Shown here: positions 1 through 7,344 of the stretch, in pieces
How the letters are laid out: every line of letters begins with the position of its first letter
How positions within the stretch are numbered: position 1 is the stretch's first letter
Source: JASLDZ01 sp964244065
Lineage (GTDB): Bacteria; Pseudomonadota; Alphaproteobacteria; Caulobacterales; Caulobacteraceae
DNA: 13,050 nt
Reading direction: 5' to 3'
Assembly (NCBI GenBank): GCA_964244065.1
Contig: CAXTHH010000029.1
Location: forward strand, 1-13,050
Translations under genes and position numbers: made by a program
Notes under the pieces: generated by a model
Seen by the model: the letters and a program-made list of their open reading frames with translations, nothing else
The model's database searches: none
Told to the model about the DNA's origin: nothing

Positions 1-325
1 CGAAGTCGTTGTGGCTGGCGGAGATCATCACGCCGAGGTCCGCGCGCATGGAGCGGGTCATCATCGCCACGGCGGGCGTGGGCAGCGGGCCGAACAGGCG
101 CACGTCCATGCCCACGCTGGCGAAGCCCGCCACCAGCGCGGGCTCGATCATGTAGCCCGACAGCCGCGTGTCCTTGCCGATCACCACCAGGTGGCGGCGC
201 GACGGGTCGCGGTGGAACAGCTTGCCGGCGGCCAGGCCGACCCGCAGGGCGACCTCCGCGGTCATCGGGTGCTTGTTCGCCTGCCCGCGGATGCCGTCGG
301 TGCCGAAGAACTTGCGCGCGGCCAT
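1..325 (-). CDS. glmM: Phosphoglucosamine mutase GlmM, N-terminal part (runs off the left edge)
   Basis: GlmM converts glucosamine-6-phosphate to glucosamine-1-phosphate in the cytoplasm, the step after GlmS on the way to UDP-GlcNAc. Only the first 108 residues are in the window. The protein starts MAARKFFGTDGIRG, the family's N-terminal signature. It continues through VVIGKDTRLSGYMIE to MISASHNDF, where the serine of SASHN is the residue phosphorylated in the active enzyme. The ATG is at 325-323, and a purine-rich stretch (AGGACGAGGG on the minus strand) just upstream can serve as ribosome binding site. The gene is divergent from glmS with 123 bases between them, so the two enzymes of one pathway share a promoter region. 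Identification is firm; the C-terminal domains cannot be judged. Confidence 0.95.
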   Translation of the reverse strand, partial: MAARKFFGTDGIRGQANKHPMTAEVALRVGLAAGKLFHRDPSRRHLVVIGKDTRLSGYMIEPALVAGFASVGMDVRLFGPLPTPAVAMMTRSMRADLGVMISASHNDF

Positions 326-448
326 GAGGCCCTCGTCCTGTCGCGCGCAGGGTGCGCGAGCCGCCGCGTATACGCCTCAAACGTTGGCGAAACGATGAGA
401 AACCCAGCGTTCACCCCTCGGCGACGCCCGGGATGCTAAGGCGCGCAC
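326..448. promoter_or_regulatory. Divergent glmM/glmS intergenic region
   Basis: This gap must hold the promoters for both divergent genes. Towards glmS, TTCACC (410-415) and TGCTAA (434-439) are separated by 18 bases and loosely resemble -35 and -10 boxes. If they are used, transcription would start only a few bases before the glmS ATG, giving a nearly leaderless message, and no Shine-Dalgarno is visible before glmS. Towards glmM, a TATACG-like -10 lies at 367-372 with no good -35. A small hairpin (arms 341-346 and 354-359) would fall in the glmM 5' leader. No ribozyme or riboswitch fold was recognised. The box assignments are weak. Confidence 0.35.
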
Positions 449-2275
449 ATGTGTGGAATCATCGGCATCGTCGGCGCGGCGCCCGTCACCGACCGGATGG
501 TGGAGAGCCTGCGCCGGCTGGAATACCGCGGCTATGACAGCGCCGGCGTCGCCACCCTGCACGAGGGCCGCCTCGACCGCCGCCGCGCCGCCGGCAAGCT
601 GCGCAACCTGGAGGCCCTGCTCGCCGCAGAGCCCCTGGCCGGGAACGTCGGCGTCGGCCACACCCGCTGGGCCACGCACGGGCCGCCGGTGGAGCGCAAC
701 GCGCACCCGCACGTGGTCGGCCGCGTGGCCCTGGTTCACAACGGCATCATCGAGAACTTCGCCGAGCTGAAGGCCGAGCTGGTCGCCGCCGGCAGAACCT
801 TCACCAGCGACACCGACAGCGAGGTCGTCGCCCAGGCGATCGACGCGGAGCTGCAGGCGGGGGCCTCGCCCCGCGACGCCTTCCGGCGCGTGCTGGCCCG
901 CCTGCGCGGCGCCTACGCCCTGGCGGTGCTGGTGGACGCGGGCGCCGGGGCCGAGCCCGTGCTGTTCGCCGCCCGCCTCGGCCCGCCGCTGGCGCTGGGC
1001 TACGGCCAGGGCGAGATGTTCGTCGGCTCCGACGCCCTGGCGCTGAACCCCTACACCTCGCGCGTGTCCTACCTGGAGGACGGCGATTGGGCGGTGCTGA
1101 CCCGCGAGCGCGCCCAGGTGTTCGACCTCGACGGCCGCGAGGTGGAGCGCCCCATCCGCATCGTGGACGCGGCCGCCGCCCTCCTCGACAAGGGAAACTT
1201 CCGCCACTTCATGGAGCGGGAGATCCACGAGCAGCCGGACGCGGTGCAGCACACCCTCTCCGCCTACCTCGACCCGGTGGCCGGCAGGGCCAGGGCGCCG
1301 GGGATCGACTGGAGCACGGTCCCCCGCATCCAGATCGTCGCCTGCGGCACCGCCTACCTGGCGGGTCTTACGGCCAAGTACCTGTTCGAGAAGCTCGCGG
1401 GCCTGCCCGTGGACGTCGAGATCGCCTCCGAGTTCCGCTACCGCGACCCGGCGATCACGCCGGGCTCGCTGGCCCTGGCCATCAGCCAGTCGGGCGAGAC
1501 GGCGGACACCCTGGCGGCCTTCCGGTGGTGCAAGGCCCAGGGGCTGACCACCGCCGCGGTGGTCAACAGCCACCACTCCTCCATGGCGCGCGAGGCCGAC
1601 GTGCTGTGGCCCACCCACGCGGGGCCCGAGATCGGCGTCGCCTCCACCAAGGCCTTCACCGCCCAGCTCGCCGCCCTGACCGCGCTGGCCGTCGCCTGCG
1701 CCGCCGCCCGCGGCCGGATCGACGCGGCGGAAGAGGCGCGGCTCGTCGCCCTGCTGCTGGAGGCGCCGCGCCTGATCCAGGAGGCCATCGGGCTGGAGGA
1801 CGACATCCGCGCGCTGACCCCCGACCTCGTTAAGGCGCGCGACGTGCTCTACCTGGGTCGCGGCCTGCTCTACCCGCTGGCGCTCGAAGGGGCGCTGAAG
1901 CTCAAGGAACTCAGCTACATCCACGCCGAAGGTTACGCGGCGGGCGAGCTCAAGCACGGCCCCATCGCCCTGGTCGACGAGCACATGCCGGTGGTGGTCA
2001 CCGCCCCCAGCGGCGAGCTCCTGGAGAAGACGCTCTCCAACCTGCAGGAGGTGGCGGCCCGGGGCGGGGCGCCCATCATCCTGATCACCGACGCCGGCGG
2101 CCGCGCCAGCGCGCACGCCGCCACCAGGGTGATCGAGGCGCCGGCCTGCGACGAGATCATCTCGCCCCTGGTCTACGCCGTGCCGATCCAGCTCCTGGCC
2201 TACCACGTGGCCGTGGCCAAGGGGACCGACGTGGACCAGCCCCGCAACCTCGCCAAAAGCGTCACGGTCGAGTAG
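449..2275 (+). CDS. glmS: Glutamine--fructose-6-phosphate aminotransferase (isomerizing) GlmS
   Basis: GlmS makes glucosamine-6-phosphate from fructose-6-phosphate and glutamine, the committed step to amino sugars for peptidoglycan and lipid A. The 608-residue length is normal. The N-terminal glutaminase domain (about 2-220) begins MCGIIGIVG; Cys2 becomes the N-terminal nucleophile once Met is removed, which fixes the start. GHTRWATHG and HNGIIEN are glutamine-site motifs. Two SIS sugar-binding domains follow, with CGTAYLAG, ISQSGETADT and the ALKLKELSYIHAEGYAAGELKHGP segment. The protein ends DQPRNLAKSVTVE, the conserved C-terminus of the family. It is divergent from glmM and is followed after 11 bases by galU, so the two probably share a transcript. 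No glmS ribozyme is expected or seen. Confidence 0.98.
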   Translation: MCGIIGIVGAAPVTDRMVESLRRLEYRGYDSAGVATLHEGRLDRRRAAGKLRNLEALLAAEPLAGNVGVGHTRWATHGPPVERNAHPHVVGRVALVHNGIIENFAELKAELVAAGRTFTSDTDSEVVAQAIDAELQAGASPRDAFRRVLARLRGAYALAVLVDAGAGAEPVLFAARLGPPLALGYGQGEMFVGSDALALNPYTSRVSYLEDGDWAVLTRERAQVFDLDGREVERPIRIVDAAAALLDKGNFRHFMEREIHEQPDAVQHTLSAYLDPVAGRARAPGIDWSTVPRIQIVACGTAYLAGLTAKYLFEKLAGLPVDVEIASEFRYRDPAITPGSLALAISQSGETADTLAAFRWCKAQGLTTAAVVNSHHSSMAREADVLWPTHAGPEIGVASTKAFTAQLAALTALAVACAAARGRIDAAEEARLVALLLEAPRLIQEAIGLEDDIRALTPDLVKARDVLYLGRGLLYPLALEGALKLKELSYIHAEGYAAGELKHGPIALVDEHMPVVVTAPSGELLEKTLSNLQEVAARGGAPIILITDAGGRASAHAATRVIEAPACDEIISPLVYAVPIQLLAYHVAVAKGTDVDQPRNLAKSVTVE

Positions 2276-2286
2276 CAGCTTCTTCC

Positions 2287-3159
2287 ATGAAGCGCGTACG
2301 CAAGGCCGTCCTGCCCGTGGCGGGACTGGGCACCCGCATGCTCCCCGCCGCCAAGACGGTGGCCAAGGAGATGCTCACGGTGGTCGATCGCCCGCTGATC
2401 CACTGGGTGGTGGACGAGGCGCGGGCCGCGGGCATCGAGCACATCGTGCTGGTCACCGGCCGCGGGAAGTCGGCCATGGAGGACTACTTCGACCACGCCC
2501 CCGAGCTGCAGGCGACGCTGGAGGCCAAGGGCAAGGACAAGCTCCTGGCCGAGCTCCTCGACCACCTGCCGCGCGAGGGCGAGATCAGCTACGTGCGGCA
2601 GATGGCGCCCAAGGGGCTGGGCCATGCCGTGTGGTGCGCCCGCGACGTGATCGGCGACGAGCCCTTCGCCGTGCTGCTTCCCGACATGATCATGGACGCC
2701 GAGCCCGGGGCCACCCGCCAGATGCTCGACGCCTACGAGGCGACCGGCGGCTCCAACATCATCGTGGTGGAGCCCTGCCCCCCCGGCATGGCGCACCAGT
2801 ACGGCATCGTCGCCCTGGAGGGCCGGGACGGCCGCCTGAACCGCATGACGGGGATGGTGGAGAAGCCCGCGCCCGGCACGGAGCCCTCCAACCTGTTCAT
2901 CTCCGGCCGCTACGTGCTCAACCCGTCGATCTTCGCCGTCCTCGCCGAGCAGGAGCGCGGCGCGGGCGGCGAGATCCAGCTCACCGACGCCATGGCCGGC
3001 CTGATGCGCTCCGAGCCCTTCCACGCCCTGGAGTACGACGGCGCCACCTACGACTGCGGCGACCGCCTCGGCTGGCTCCGCGCCAACGTGGCCCTGGCGC
3101 TCAAGGACCCCGCGCTGGGCGGGCAGGCGCGCGAGGCGCTTCGACCGCTGCTGGGGTGA
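2287..3159 (+). CDS. galU: UTP--glucose-1-phosphate uridylyltransferase GalU
   Basis: GalU joins UTP and glucose-1-phosphate to give UDP-glucose, the donor for surface polysaccharides and sugar interconversions. The 290-residue length is typical. The nucleotide-binding signature VAGLGTRMLP lies at about 11-20 and KEML at 27-30. R104-Q105 followed by GLGHAV matches the uridine-recognition segment. LLPDMIMD (about 130-137) gives the metal-binding aspartate, and VEKP plus YDCGDRLGWL are conserved towards the C-terminus. The start is set by the MKRVRKAVLPVAG beginning. No Shine-Dalgarno is visible in the 11 bases after the glmS stop, so translation may depend on coupling to glmS. No terminator-like hairpin with a T run follows the stop. 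Confidence 0.96.
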   Translation: MKRVRKAVLPVAGLGTRMLPAAKTVAKEMLTVVDRPLIHWVVDEARAAGIEHIVLVTGRGKSAMEDYFDHAPELQATLEAKGKDKLLAELLDHLPREGEISYVRQMAPKGLGHAVWCARDVIGDEPFAVLLPDMIMDAEPGATRQMLDAYEATGGSNIIVVEPCPPGMAHQYGIVALEGRDGRLNRMTGMVEKPAPGTEPSNLFISGRYVLNPSIFAVLAEQERGAGGEIQLTDAMAGLMRSEPFHALEYDGATYDCGDRLGWLRANVALALKDPALGGQAREALRPLLG

Positions 3160-3220
3160 CTGATCGTACTCCTTAGTTCCTCAACTCCCCCCTTTTCGCC
3201 TCCGCACCTCTCCACCGTCG

Positions 3221-3312
3221 CCCTCGGACTTGATCCGAGGGCCGGGCGCCGGGCGTGCGCAACCTTGGACGTGGAGCCGCGGACGGCTCGGCCCTCGGGT
3301 CGAGCCCGAGGG
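3221..3312. repeat. REP-like inverted pair of hairpins
   Basis: Hairpin one has perfect 8-base arms CCCTCGGA (3221-3228) and TCCGAGGG (3234-3241) around a 5-base loop. Hairpin two has perfect 8-base arms CCCTCGGG (3292-3299) and CCCGAGGG (3305-3312), also with a 5-base loop. Read on the minus strand, unit two matches unit one at 18 of 21 positions, so they are two copies of one element facing each other. A third hairpin (GAGCCG 3274-3279, CGGCTC 3284-3289) lies between them. This layout resembles paired REP elements (BIMEs). No transposase is in the window. It may also act as a transcription barrier after galU, which I cannot test. Confidence 0.75.
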
Positions 3313-3481
3313 GACGGAGGTTGAGGGAGGAGCAGCAAAAACGCCCCCGCCCACTCTCGTTAGGCGTCGCAGGCGGCGAGGTCGGGCCCGACACCTCACC
3401 GGAGATCGTCGCCGTGCGCTCGAGTCCTGTCGATGCTGCTGGCCTGCCGCTGCCGAACGCCTTCTGCACCCACCGCTTCCA

Positions 3482-3581
3482 GGCGGTGACCGCCGCTACC
3501 CCTCCCCGCCGGGCTCTGCTACAGCCCGGCCATGTTCAGGACCCGCGATCGGCGAATTCGCCGCCCGGCGTGACGCCGGGC
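3482..3581. repeat. Cluster of four palindromes in the region before ileS
   Basis: Four adjacent dyads are visible: GGCGGT/ACCGCC (3482-3494); an 8-base stem GCCGGGCT/AGCCCGGC with a 7-base loop (3508-3530); the perfect 14-base palindrome CGGCGAATTCGCCG (3550-3563); and 9-base arms GCCCGGCGT/ACGCCGGGC about a single base (3563-3581). They may be RNA hairpins in the ileS leader, operators, or REP remnants; the sequence does not decide. The AT core of the third is unusual for this GC-rich DNA and looks more like a protein-binding dyad. Confidence 0.6.
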
Positions 3582-3657
3582 CGGCCGCCGCTCGCCCTGT
3601 CGCGCCGGGACGATCCCGCCGCCCTCCCCTGAGCTCCTCCCGGACGACGCCGACGCC

Positions 3658-6585
3658 ATGCCCGACGACCACTCCGCCGCCCCCGACACGGTCGCCCGCG
3701 ACTATCGCGAGACGGTGTTCCTGCCGACCACGCCCTTCCCCATGCGCGCGGGCCTGCCCAAGCTGGAGCCCGAGCTCCTGGCCCGCTGGGCCGACGCGGA
3801 CCTCTACAGGGCCGTGCGCGCCAGGCGGCAGGCGGACGGCGCGCCCCTGTTCGTGCTGCACGACGGCCCGCCCTACGCCAACGGCGCCATCCACATCGGG
3901 CACGCGCTCAACAAGATCCTGAAGGACTTCGTGGTCCGGAGCCGCTTCGCCCTGGGCTACGACGTGGACTACGTGCCGGGCTGGGACTGCCACGGCCTGC
4001 CCATCGAGTGGAAGATCGAGGAGGAGGTCCGCAAGGCCGGCCAGACCAAGGACCAGGTCCCCACCGCCGAGTTCCGCCGCCGCTGCCGCGAGTACGCCGA
4101 CAAGTGGATCGGCGTGCAGTCCGCCGAGTTCCAGCGCCTGGGCGTGCTCGGCGACTGGCCCAACCGCTACGCCACCATGGACTACGGCACCGAAGCCGCC
4201 ATCGTGGGCGAGTTCCACAAGGTGCTGATGAGCGGCCGCCTGTTCCGCGGCAGCAAGCCCGTCATGTGGAGCCCGGTGGAGCGCACAGCCCTGGCGGACG
4301 CCGAGGTCGAGTACCACGACCTGAACTCGCCGATGATCTGGACCAAGTTCCCGGTCGCCTCCGGCGCTGACGGCGACCTGGCCCGCGCCTCGGTCGTGAT
4401 CTGGACCACCACGCCGTGGACCATCCCCGCCAACCGCGCCATCAGCTACGGCCCGAAGATCGCTTACGCCCTCTACCGCGTCGAGAGCGTGGGCGAGGCG
4501 CTGGACGAGGCGCCGAACGCCAAGGCCGGCGACCTGCTGGTGATCGCCGACGCGCTCGCCGAGGCGGTGTTCGGCGCCGCCAAGGTCACCGCCTGGACGC
4601 GCGTCGGGACCGTCGATCCCGGCGCGCTCACCTGCGCGCATCCGCTCGCCGCCGAGCACCCCGGGTACGGCTTCGCCGTCCCGCTGCTGGCGGGCGACCA
4701 CGTGACGGACGACGCGGGCACGGGCTTCGTCCACACCGCCCCGGGCCACGGGGCGGAGGACTACCTCGTCTGGCTCCAGAGCGGCCGGCGGGAGATCCCC
4801 GACACGGTGGACCCGAACGGCGCCTACTTCGACAGCGTGCCCCTGTTCGGCGGCCTCCAGGTGATCGAGGCCGAGGGTAAGCGCGCGGGCAAGTTCGGCC
4901 CCGCCAACGGCGCGGTCATGGACCGGCTGAAATCGGCCGGCGCCCTCCTCGCCCACGGCCGGCTGCAGCACAGCTACCCGCACTCCTGGCGCTCCAAGGC
5001 GCCCGTGCTCTACCGCAACACGCCCCAGTGGTTCGTCTCCATGGACACGCCGGTGGAGGGCGAGACCGCCTCGCTGCGCGAGCTGGCCCTCTCAGCCCTC
5101 GAAGCCACGGAGTTTTTCCCGGAATCCGGCAAGAACCGCCTGCGCGGCATGGTCGAGAGCCGGCCGGACTGGCTGGTGAGCCGCCAGCGCGCCTGGGGCA
5201 CGCCCCTGGCCATGTTCGTCGACCGCCGCACCAACGCGCCGCTGCGCGACCCTGAGGTGAATGCTCGCATTCAAGTCGCCGTGGCCGAGGGCGGGGCCGA
5301 CGCGTGGTGGACCACCAATCCCACCGTCTTCCTCGGCCCCGAGCGTGATCCCGCCGATTTCGAGAAGATCGACGACATTCTCGACGTCTGGTTCGACAGC
5401 GGCTGCACCCACGCCTTCACGTTGGAGGGCAGGGCTGACAGCCGCTGGCCGGCGGACCTCTACCTGGAGGGCTCGGATCAGCACCGCGGCTGGTTCCAGT
5501 CGAACCTGTTGGAGTCGTGCGCCACGCGCGGCACGGCGCCCTACCGCCAGGTGGTGACCCACGGCATGACGCTGACCGACGGCGGCGAGAAGATGAGCAA
5601 GTCGCTGGGCAACGCCATCGAGCCGCAGGCGGTGATCAAGGACAGCGGGGCGGAGATCCTCCGCCTGTGGGTCGCCACCGTCGACTACCAGGCCGACCAG
5701 CGCATCGGGAAGCAGGTCCTCGGCACCGTCACCGACAGCTACCGCAAGCTGCGCAACACGGTGCGCTACCTCCTGGGCGCGCTGGAGGGCTTCAGCGAGG
5801 CCGAGCGGCTGCCGCTGGAGCAGATGCCCCCGCTGGAGCGCTACGTGCTGCACCGGCTGTGGGAGCTCGACCGCGAGGTGCGCGATGCGTACGCGACCTA
5901 CCGCTTCTCCGACGTCTGGCGCATCCTGTCGGAGTTCTGCCAGGCGGAGCTCTCGGCGCTCTACTTCGACATCCGCAAGGACAGCCTCTACTGCGACCGG
6001 CCCGACGCCGAGCGCCGCCGCGCCGCCCGCACGGTCATGGACCTCCTGTTCGAGCGGCTGACCATCTGGCTCGCTCCCATCGCCACCTTCACCTGCGAGG
6101 AGGCCTGGGCGACCCGCTTCCCCGACGCCGGCCAGAACGCGCTGCGCACTTTCCCGGAGACGCCCGACACCTGGCGGAACGACGCCGAGGCGCAGCGCTG
6201 GGGCAGGGTCATGCGCGTGCTCGACGTGGTCACTGGCGCGCTGGAGGTCGAGCGGCGCGAGAAGCGCATCGGCGCCGCGCTCGAGGCCGCTCCGCGCGTG
6301 TGGGTCGCCGATCCCGACCTGCTGGCCGCCTTCGAGGGCCTGGACGCCGCCGACGTGTTCCGCACCTCCGCCGCCGAGCTGGCGACCGGCGACGGCCCGG
6401 CGGACGCCTTCCGCCTTGCCGAGGTCGCGGGCGTGGCGGTCGAGCCCGTCCGCGCCGAGGGGAGCAAGTGCCAGCGCTCCTGGAAGGTGCTGCCCGAGGT
6501 CACCGCGGAGACCGGCTGGCTGACCTTGCGCGACCGGGAGGCCGTGCAGGCGTGGGACGCGGCGCACGCGGAGGCCGGGTCGTGA
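3658..6585 (+). CDS. ileS: Isoleucine--tRNA ligase IleRS
   Basis: IleRS charges tRNA-Ile with isoleucine and hydrolyses mischarged valine. It is 975 residues, in the normal bacterial range. The catalytic HIGH motif is at 79-82 (after PPYANGAI) and KMSKS at 645-649. The inserted editing domain carries WTTTPWT (249-255) and GTGFVHTAPGHG (354-365). VWFDSG and LEGSDQHRGWFQSN are further class I IleRS signatures, and the anticodon-binding domain follows KMSKS. The start is chosen because DYRETVFLPTTPFPMR, conserved near the N-terminus, begins at residue 15; the Shine-Dalgarno is weak. Oddly, the C-terminal zinc site (two CxxC pairs in many bacterial IleRS) reads C938, S941, T956, D959, so three of four cysteines are missing. 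lspA follows beyond a repeat. Confidence 0.98.
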   Translation: MPDDHSAAPDTVARDYRETVFLPTTPFPMRAGLPKLEPELLARWADADLYRAVRARRQADGAPLFVLHDGPPYANGAIHIGHALNKILKDFVVRSRFALGYDVDYVPGWDCHGLPIEWKIEEEVRKAGQTKDQVPTAEFRRRCREYADKWIGVQSAEFQRLGVLGDWPNRYATMDYGTEAAIVGEFHKVLMSGRLFRGSKPVMWSPVERTALADAEVEYHDLNSPMIWTKFPVASGADGDLARASVVIWTTTPWTIPANRAISYGPKIAYALYRVESVGEALDEAPNAKAGDLLVIADALAEAVFGAAKVTAWTRVGTVDPGALTCAHPLAAEHPGYGFAVPLLAGDHVTDDAGTGFVHTAPGHGAEDYLVWLQSGRREIPDTVDPNGAYFDSVPLFGGLQVIEAEGKRAGKFGPANGAVMDRLKSAGALLAHGRLQHSYPHSWRSKAPVLYRNTPQWFVSMDTPVEGETASLRELALSALEATEFFPESGKNRLRGMVESRPDWLVSRQRAWGTPLAMFVDRRTNAPLRDPEVNARIQVAVAEGGADAWWTTNPTVFLGPERDPADFEKIDDILDVWFDSGCTHAFTLEGRADSRWPADLYLEGSDQHRGWFQSNLLESCATRGTAPYRQVVTHGMTLTDGGEKMSKSLGNAIEPQAVIKDSGAEILRLWVATVDYQADQRIGKQVLGTVTDSYRKLRNTVRYLLGALEGFSEAERLPLEQMPPLERYVLHRLWELDREVRDAYATYRFSDVWRILSEFCQAELSALYFDIRKDSLYCDRPDAERRRAARTVMDLLFERLTIWLAPIATFTCEEAWATRFPDAGQNALRTFPETPDTWRNDAEAQRWGRVMRVLDVVTGALEVERREKRIGAALEAAPRVWVADPDLLAAFEGLDAADVFRTSAAELATGDGPADAFRLAEVAGVAVEPVRAEGSKCQRSWKVLPEVTAETGWLTLRDREAVQAWDAAHAEAGS

Positions 6586-6752
6586 CCCCTCTCCCCTTGC
6601 GGGAGAGGGAGGGGCCCGCCGCGCAGCGGTGGGAGGGTGAGGGGTCGCGCCACCGTGTCGGCGCTCGGCCCCCATCCGTCCTCACCGTCGCGCGACCCCT
6701 CACCCTCCCAGCCTGCGGCTGGGCCCCTCCCTCTCCCGCAAGGGGAGAGGGG
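6586..6752. repeat. Large imperfect inverted repeat between ileS and lspA
   Basis: The element starts at the base after the ileS stop and ends three bases before the lspA ATG. The left arm (6586-6650) and the right arm (6690-6752) are inverted copies: 32 outer and 21 inner bases are identical, and only a 10-12 base middle differs. The spacer is 39 bases. Each arm folds on its own into an outer hairpin (CCCTCTCCC/GGGAGAGGG at 6587-6609 and 6729-6751, 5-base loops) and an inner one (6615-6633; 6707-6723, 3-base loops). It belongs with the repeat at 7909-8049. The two arms could also pair with each other into one long stem. Confidence 0.9.
6743..6752 (+). promoter_or_regulatory. lspA ribosome binding site inside the repeat arm
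   Basis: The last bases of the right repeat arm read GGGAGAGGGG, with GGGGAG at 6742-6747 lying seven bases before the ATG at 6755. This is the only Shine-Dalgarno-like sequence near the start. It supports ATG 6755 over the in-frame GTG at 6752, which lies too close. Because it is also one side of the outer hairpin (6729-6751), folding would hide it. Confidence 0.6.
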
Positions 6753-6754
6753 TG

Positions 6755-7273
6755 ATGCGCCACGCCTGGATCGCCTACGCCAAGGCGCTGGCCGTCATCG
6801 CGCTGGACCAGCTCTCGAAGTGGTGGGTCCTGGGCCCGCTGGACCTGCCCTCGCGCGGGCAGGTTCCGGTGCTGCCCCCGTTCCTCAACTTCACCTGGGT
6901 GGCCAACCGCGGCGTCTCCTTCGGCCTCCTCGGCGGGGGCGACCTGTCGCGCTGGGGGCTGACGGTGTTCTCGCTGGTCGTCGCCGGCGTGCTCGGGTGG
7001 TGGGCGCGCACGGCCGAGCGCGTGCTGCAGGCGGCGGGGCTGGGGCTGATCATGGGGGGCGCGGTCGGCAACGCGGTGGACCGTATCCGCCTGGGCCACG
7101 TCACCGACTTCGTGGACGTGTCGGGCCTGCGCTTCCCCTGGGTGTTCAACGTGGCGGACGCGGCGATCTCGATCGGCGTGGCCGTGCTGCTGCTCGACAG
7201 CCTGCTCGCCCCGAAAAAGCCCGAGGCCCCTGCGACCACGGGCGCCGCTGACCCGGGCGCGCGTCCGGGCTAG
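6755..7273 (+). CDS. lspA: Lipoprotein signal peptidase LspA (signal peptidase II)
   Basis: LspA is the inner-membrane aspartyl protease that removes signal peptides from prolipoproteins after lipid attachment. The 172-residue protein has the expected four hydrophobic segments (about 5-22, 66-82, 91-107, 130-149). D18 in LDQLSK and NRGVSFGLL (51-59) are family motifs. GNAVDRIRLGHVTDFVDV carries catalytic D118, and FNVADAAI carries the second catalytic aspartate, D135. The C-terminal tail (about 152-172) is Pro/Ala-rich. The ribosome binding site lies in the preceding repeat. The next gene encodes a lipoprotein, a probable substrate, and ileS-lspA adjacency is common in bacteria. Confidence 0.96.
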   Translation: MRHAWIAYAKALAVIALDQLSKWWVLGPLDLPSRGQVPVLPPFLNFTWVANRGVSFGLLGGGDLSRWGLTVFSLVVAGVLGWWARTAERVLQAAGLGLIMGGAVGNAVDRIRLGHVTDFVDVSGLRFPWVFNVADAAISIGVAVLLLDSLLAPKKPEAPATTGAADPGARPG

Positions 7274-7344
7274 ACAGCCTCCCCTCGCCGCCCGCCTTAC
7301 CCCGCGCGGACCGCAACCCCGTCGCTCCCAGGAGCCGCACGCCC

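Larger units (their letters stand above)
3160..3657. other. Intergenic region between galU and ileS, 498 bases, no convincing gene
   Basis: Open frames here are poor coding candidates: they overlap palindromic repeats and their products look like nothing I know. The left part holds a REP-like inverted pair (3221-3312). A 12-base palindrome GTCGGGCCCGAC sits at 3381-3392 and a GANTC site at 3422-3426. The right part (3482-3581) is a run of palindromes described separately. The last 76 bases before the ileS ATG have no strong Shine-Dalgarno. The ileS promoter must lie in this region, but I cannot place it. No T-box specifier loop or T-box sequence was recognised. Confidence 0.6.

Noticed and set aside
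326..448. glmS ribozyme/riboswitch before glmS
   Set aside because: The gap is only 123 bases, shows none of the ribozyme's core sequence that I know, and this element is typical of Gram-positive bacteria.
377..2206. Long minus-strand open frame opposite glmS, and similar long frames opposite ileS and mutL
   Set aside because: Long antisense frames arise from GC-rich codon use. The products are Gly/Ala/Arg/His-rich without domains, while the plus strand encodes unmistakable enzymes.
3173..3469. 98-residue minus-strand open frame in the galU-ileS gap
   Set aside because: It runs through the REP-like hairpins, and its product is a Pro/Arg/Ser-rich translation of repeat DNA with no recognisable domain.
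3160..3657. T-box riboswitch controlling ileS
   Set aside because: No T-box sequence or antiterminator was found, and T-boxes are not known as a rule in alphaproteobacteria. The hairpins look like palindromic repeats.
6586..6752. Insertion sequence remnant or MITE with terminal inverted repeats
   Set aside because: The arms make up nearly the whole element, no target-site duplication is visible, and the internal double hairpins fit REP-type elements better.
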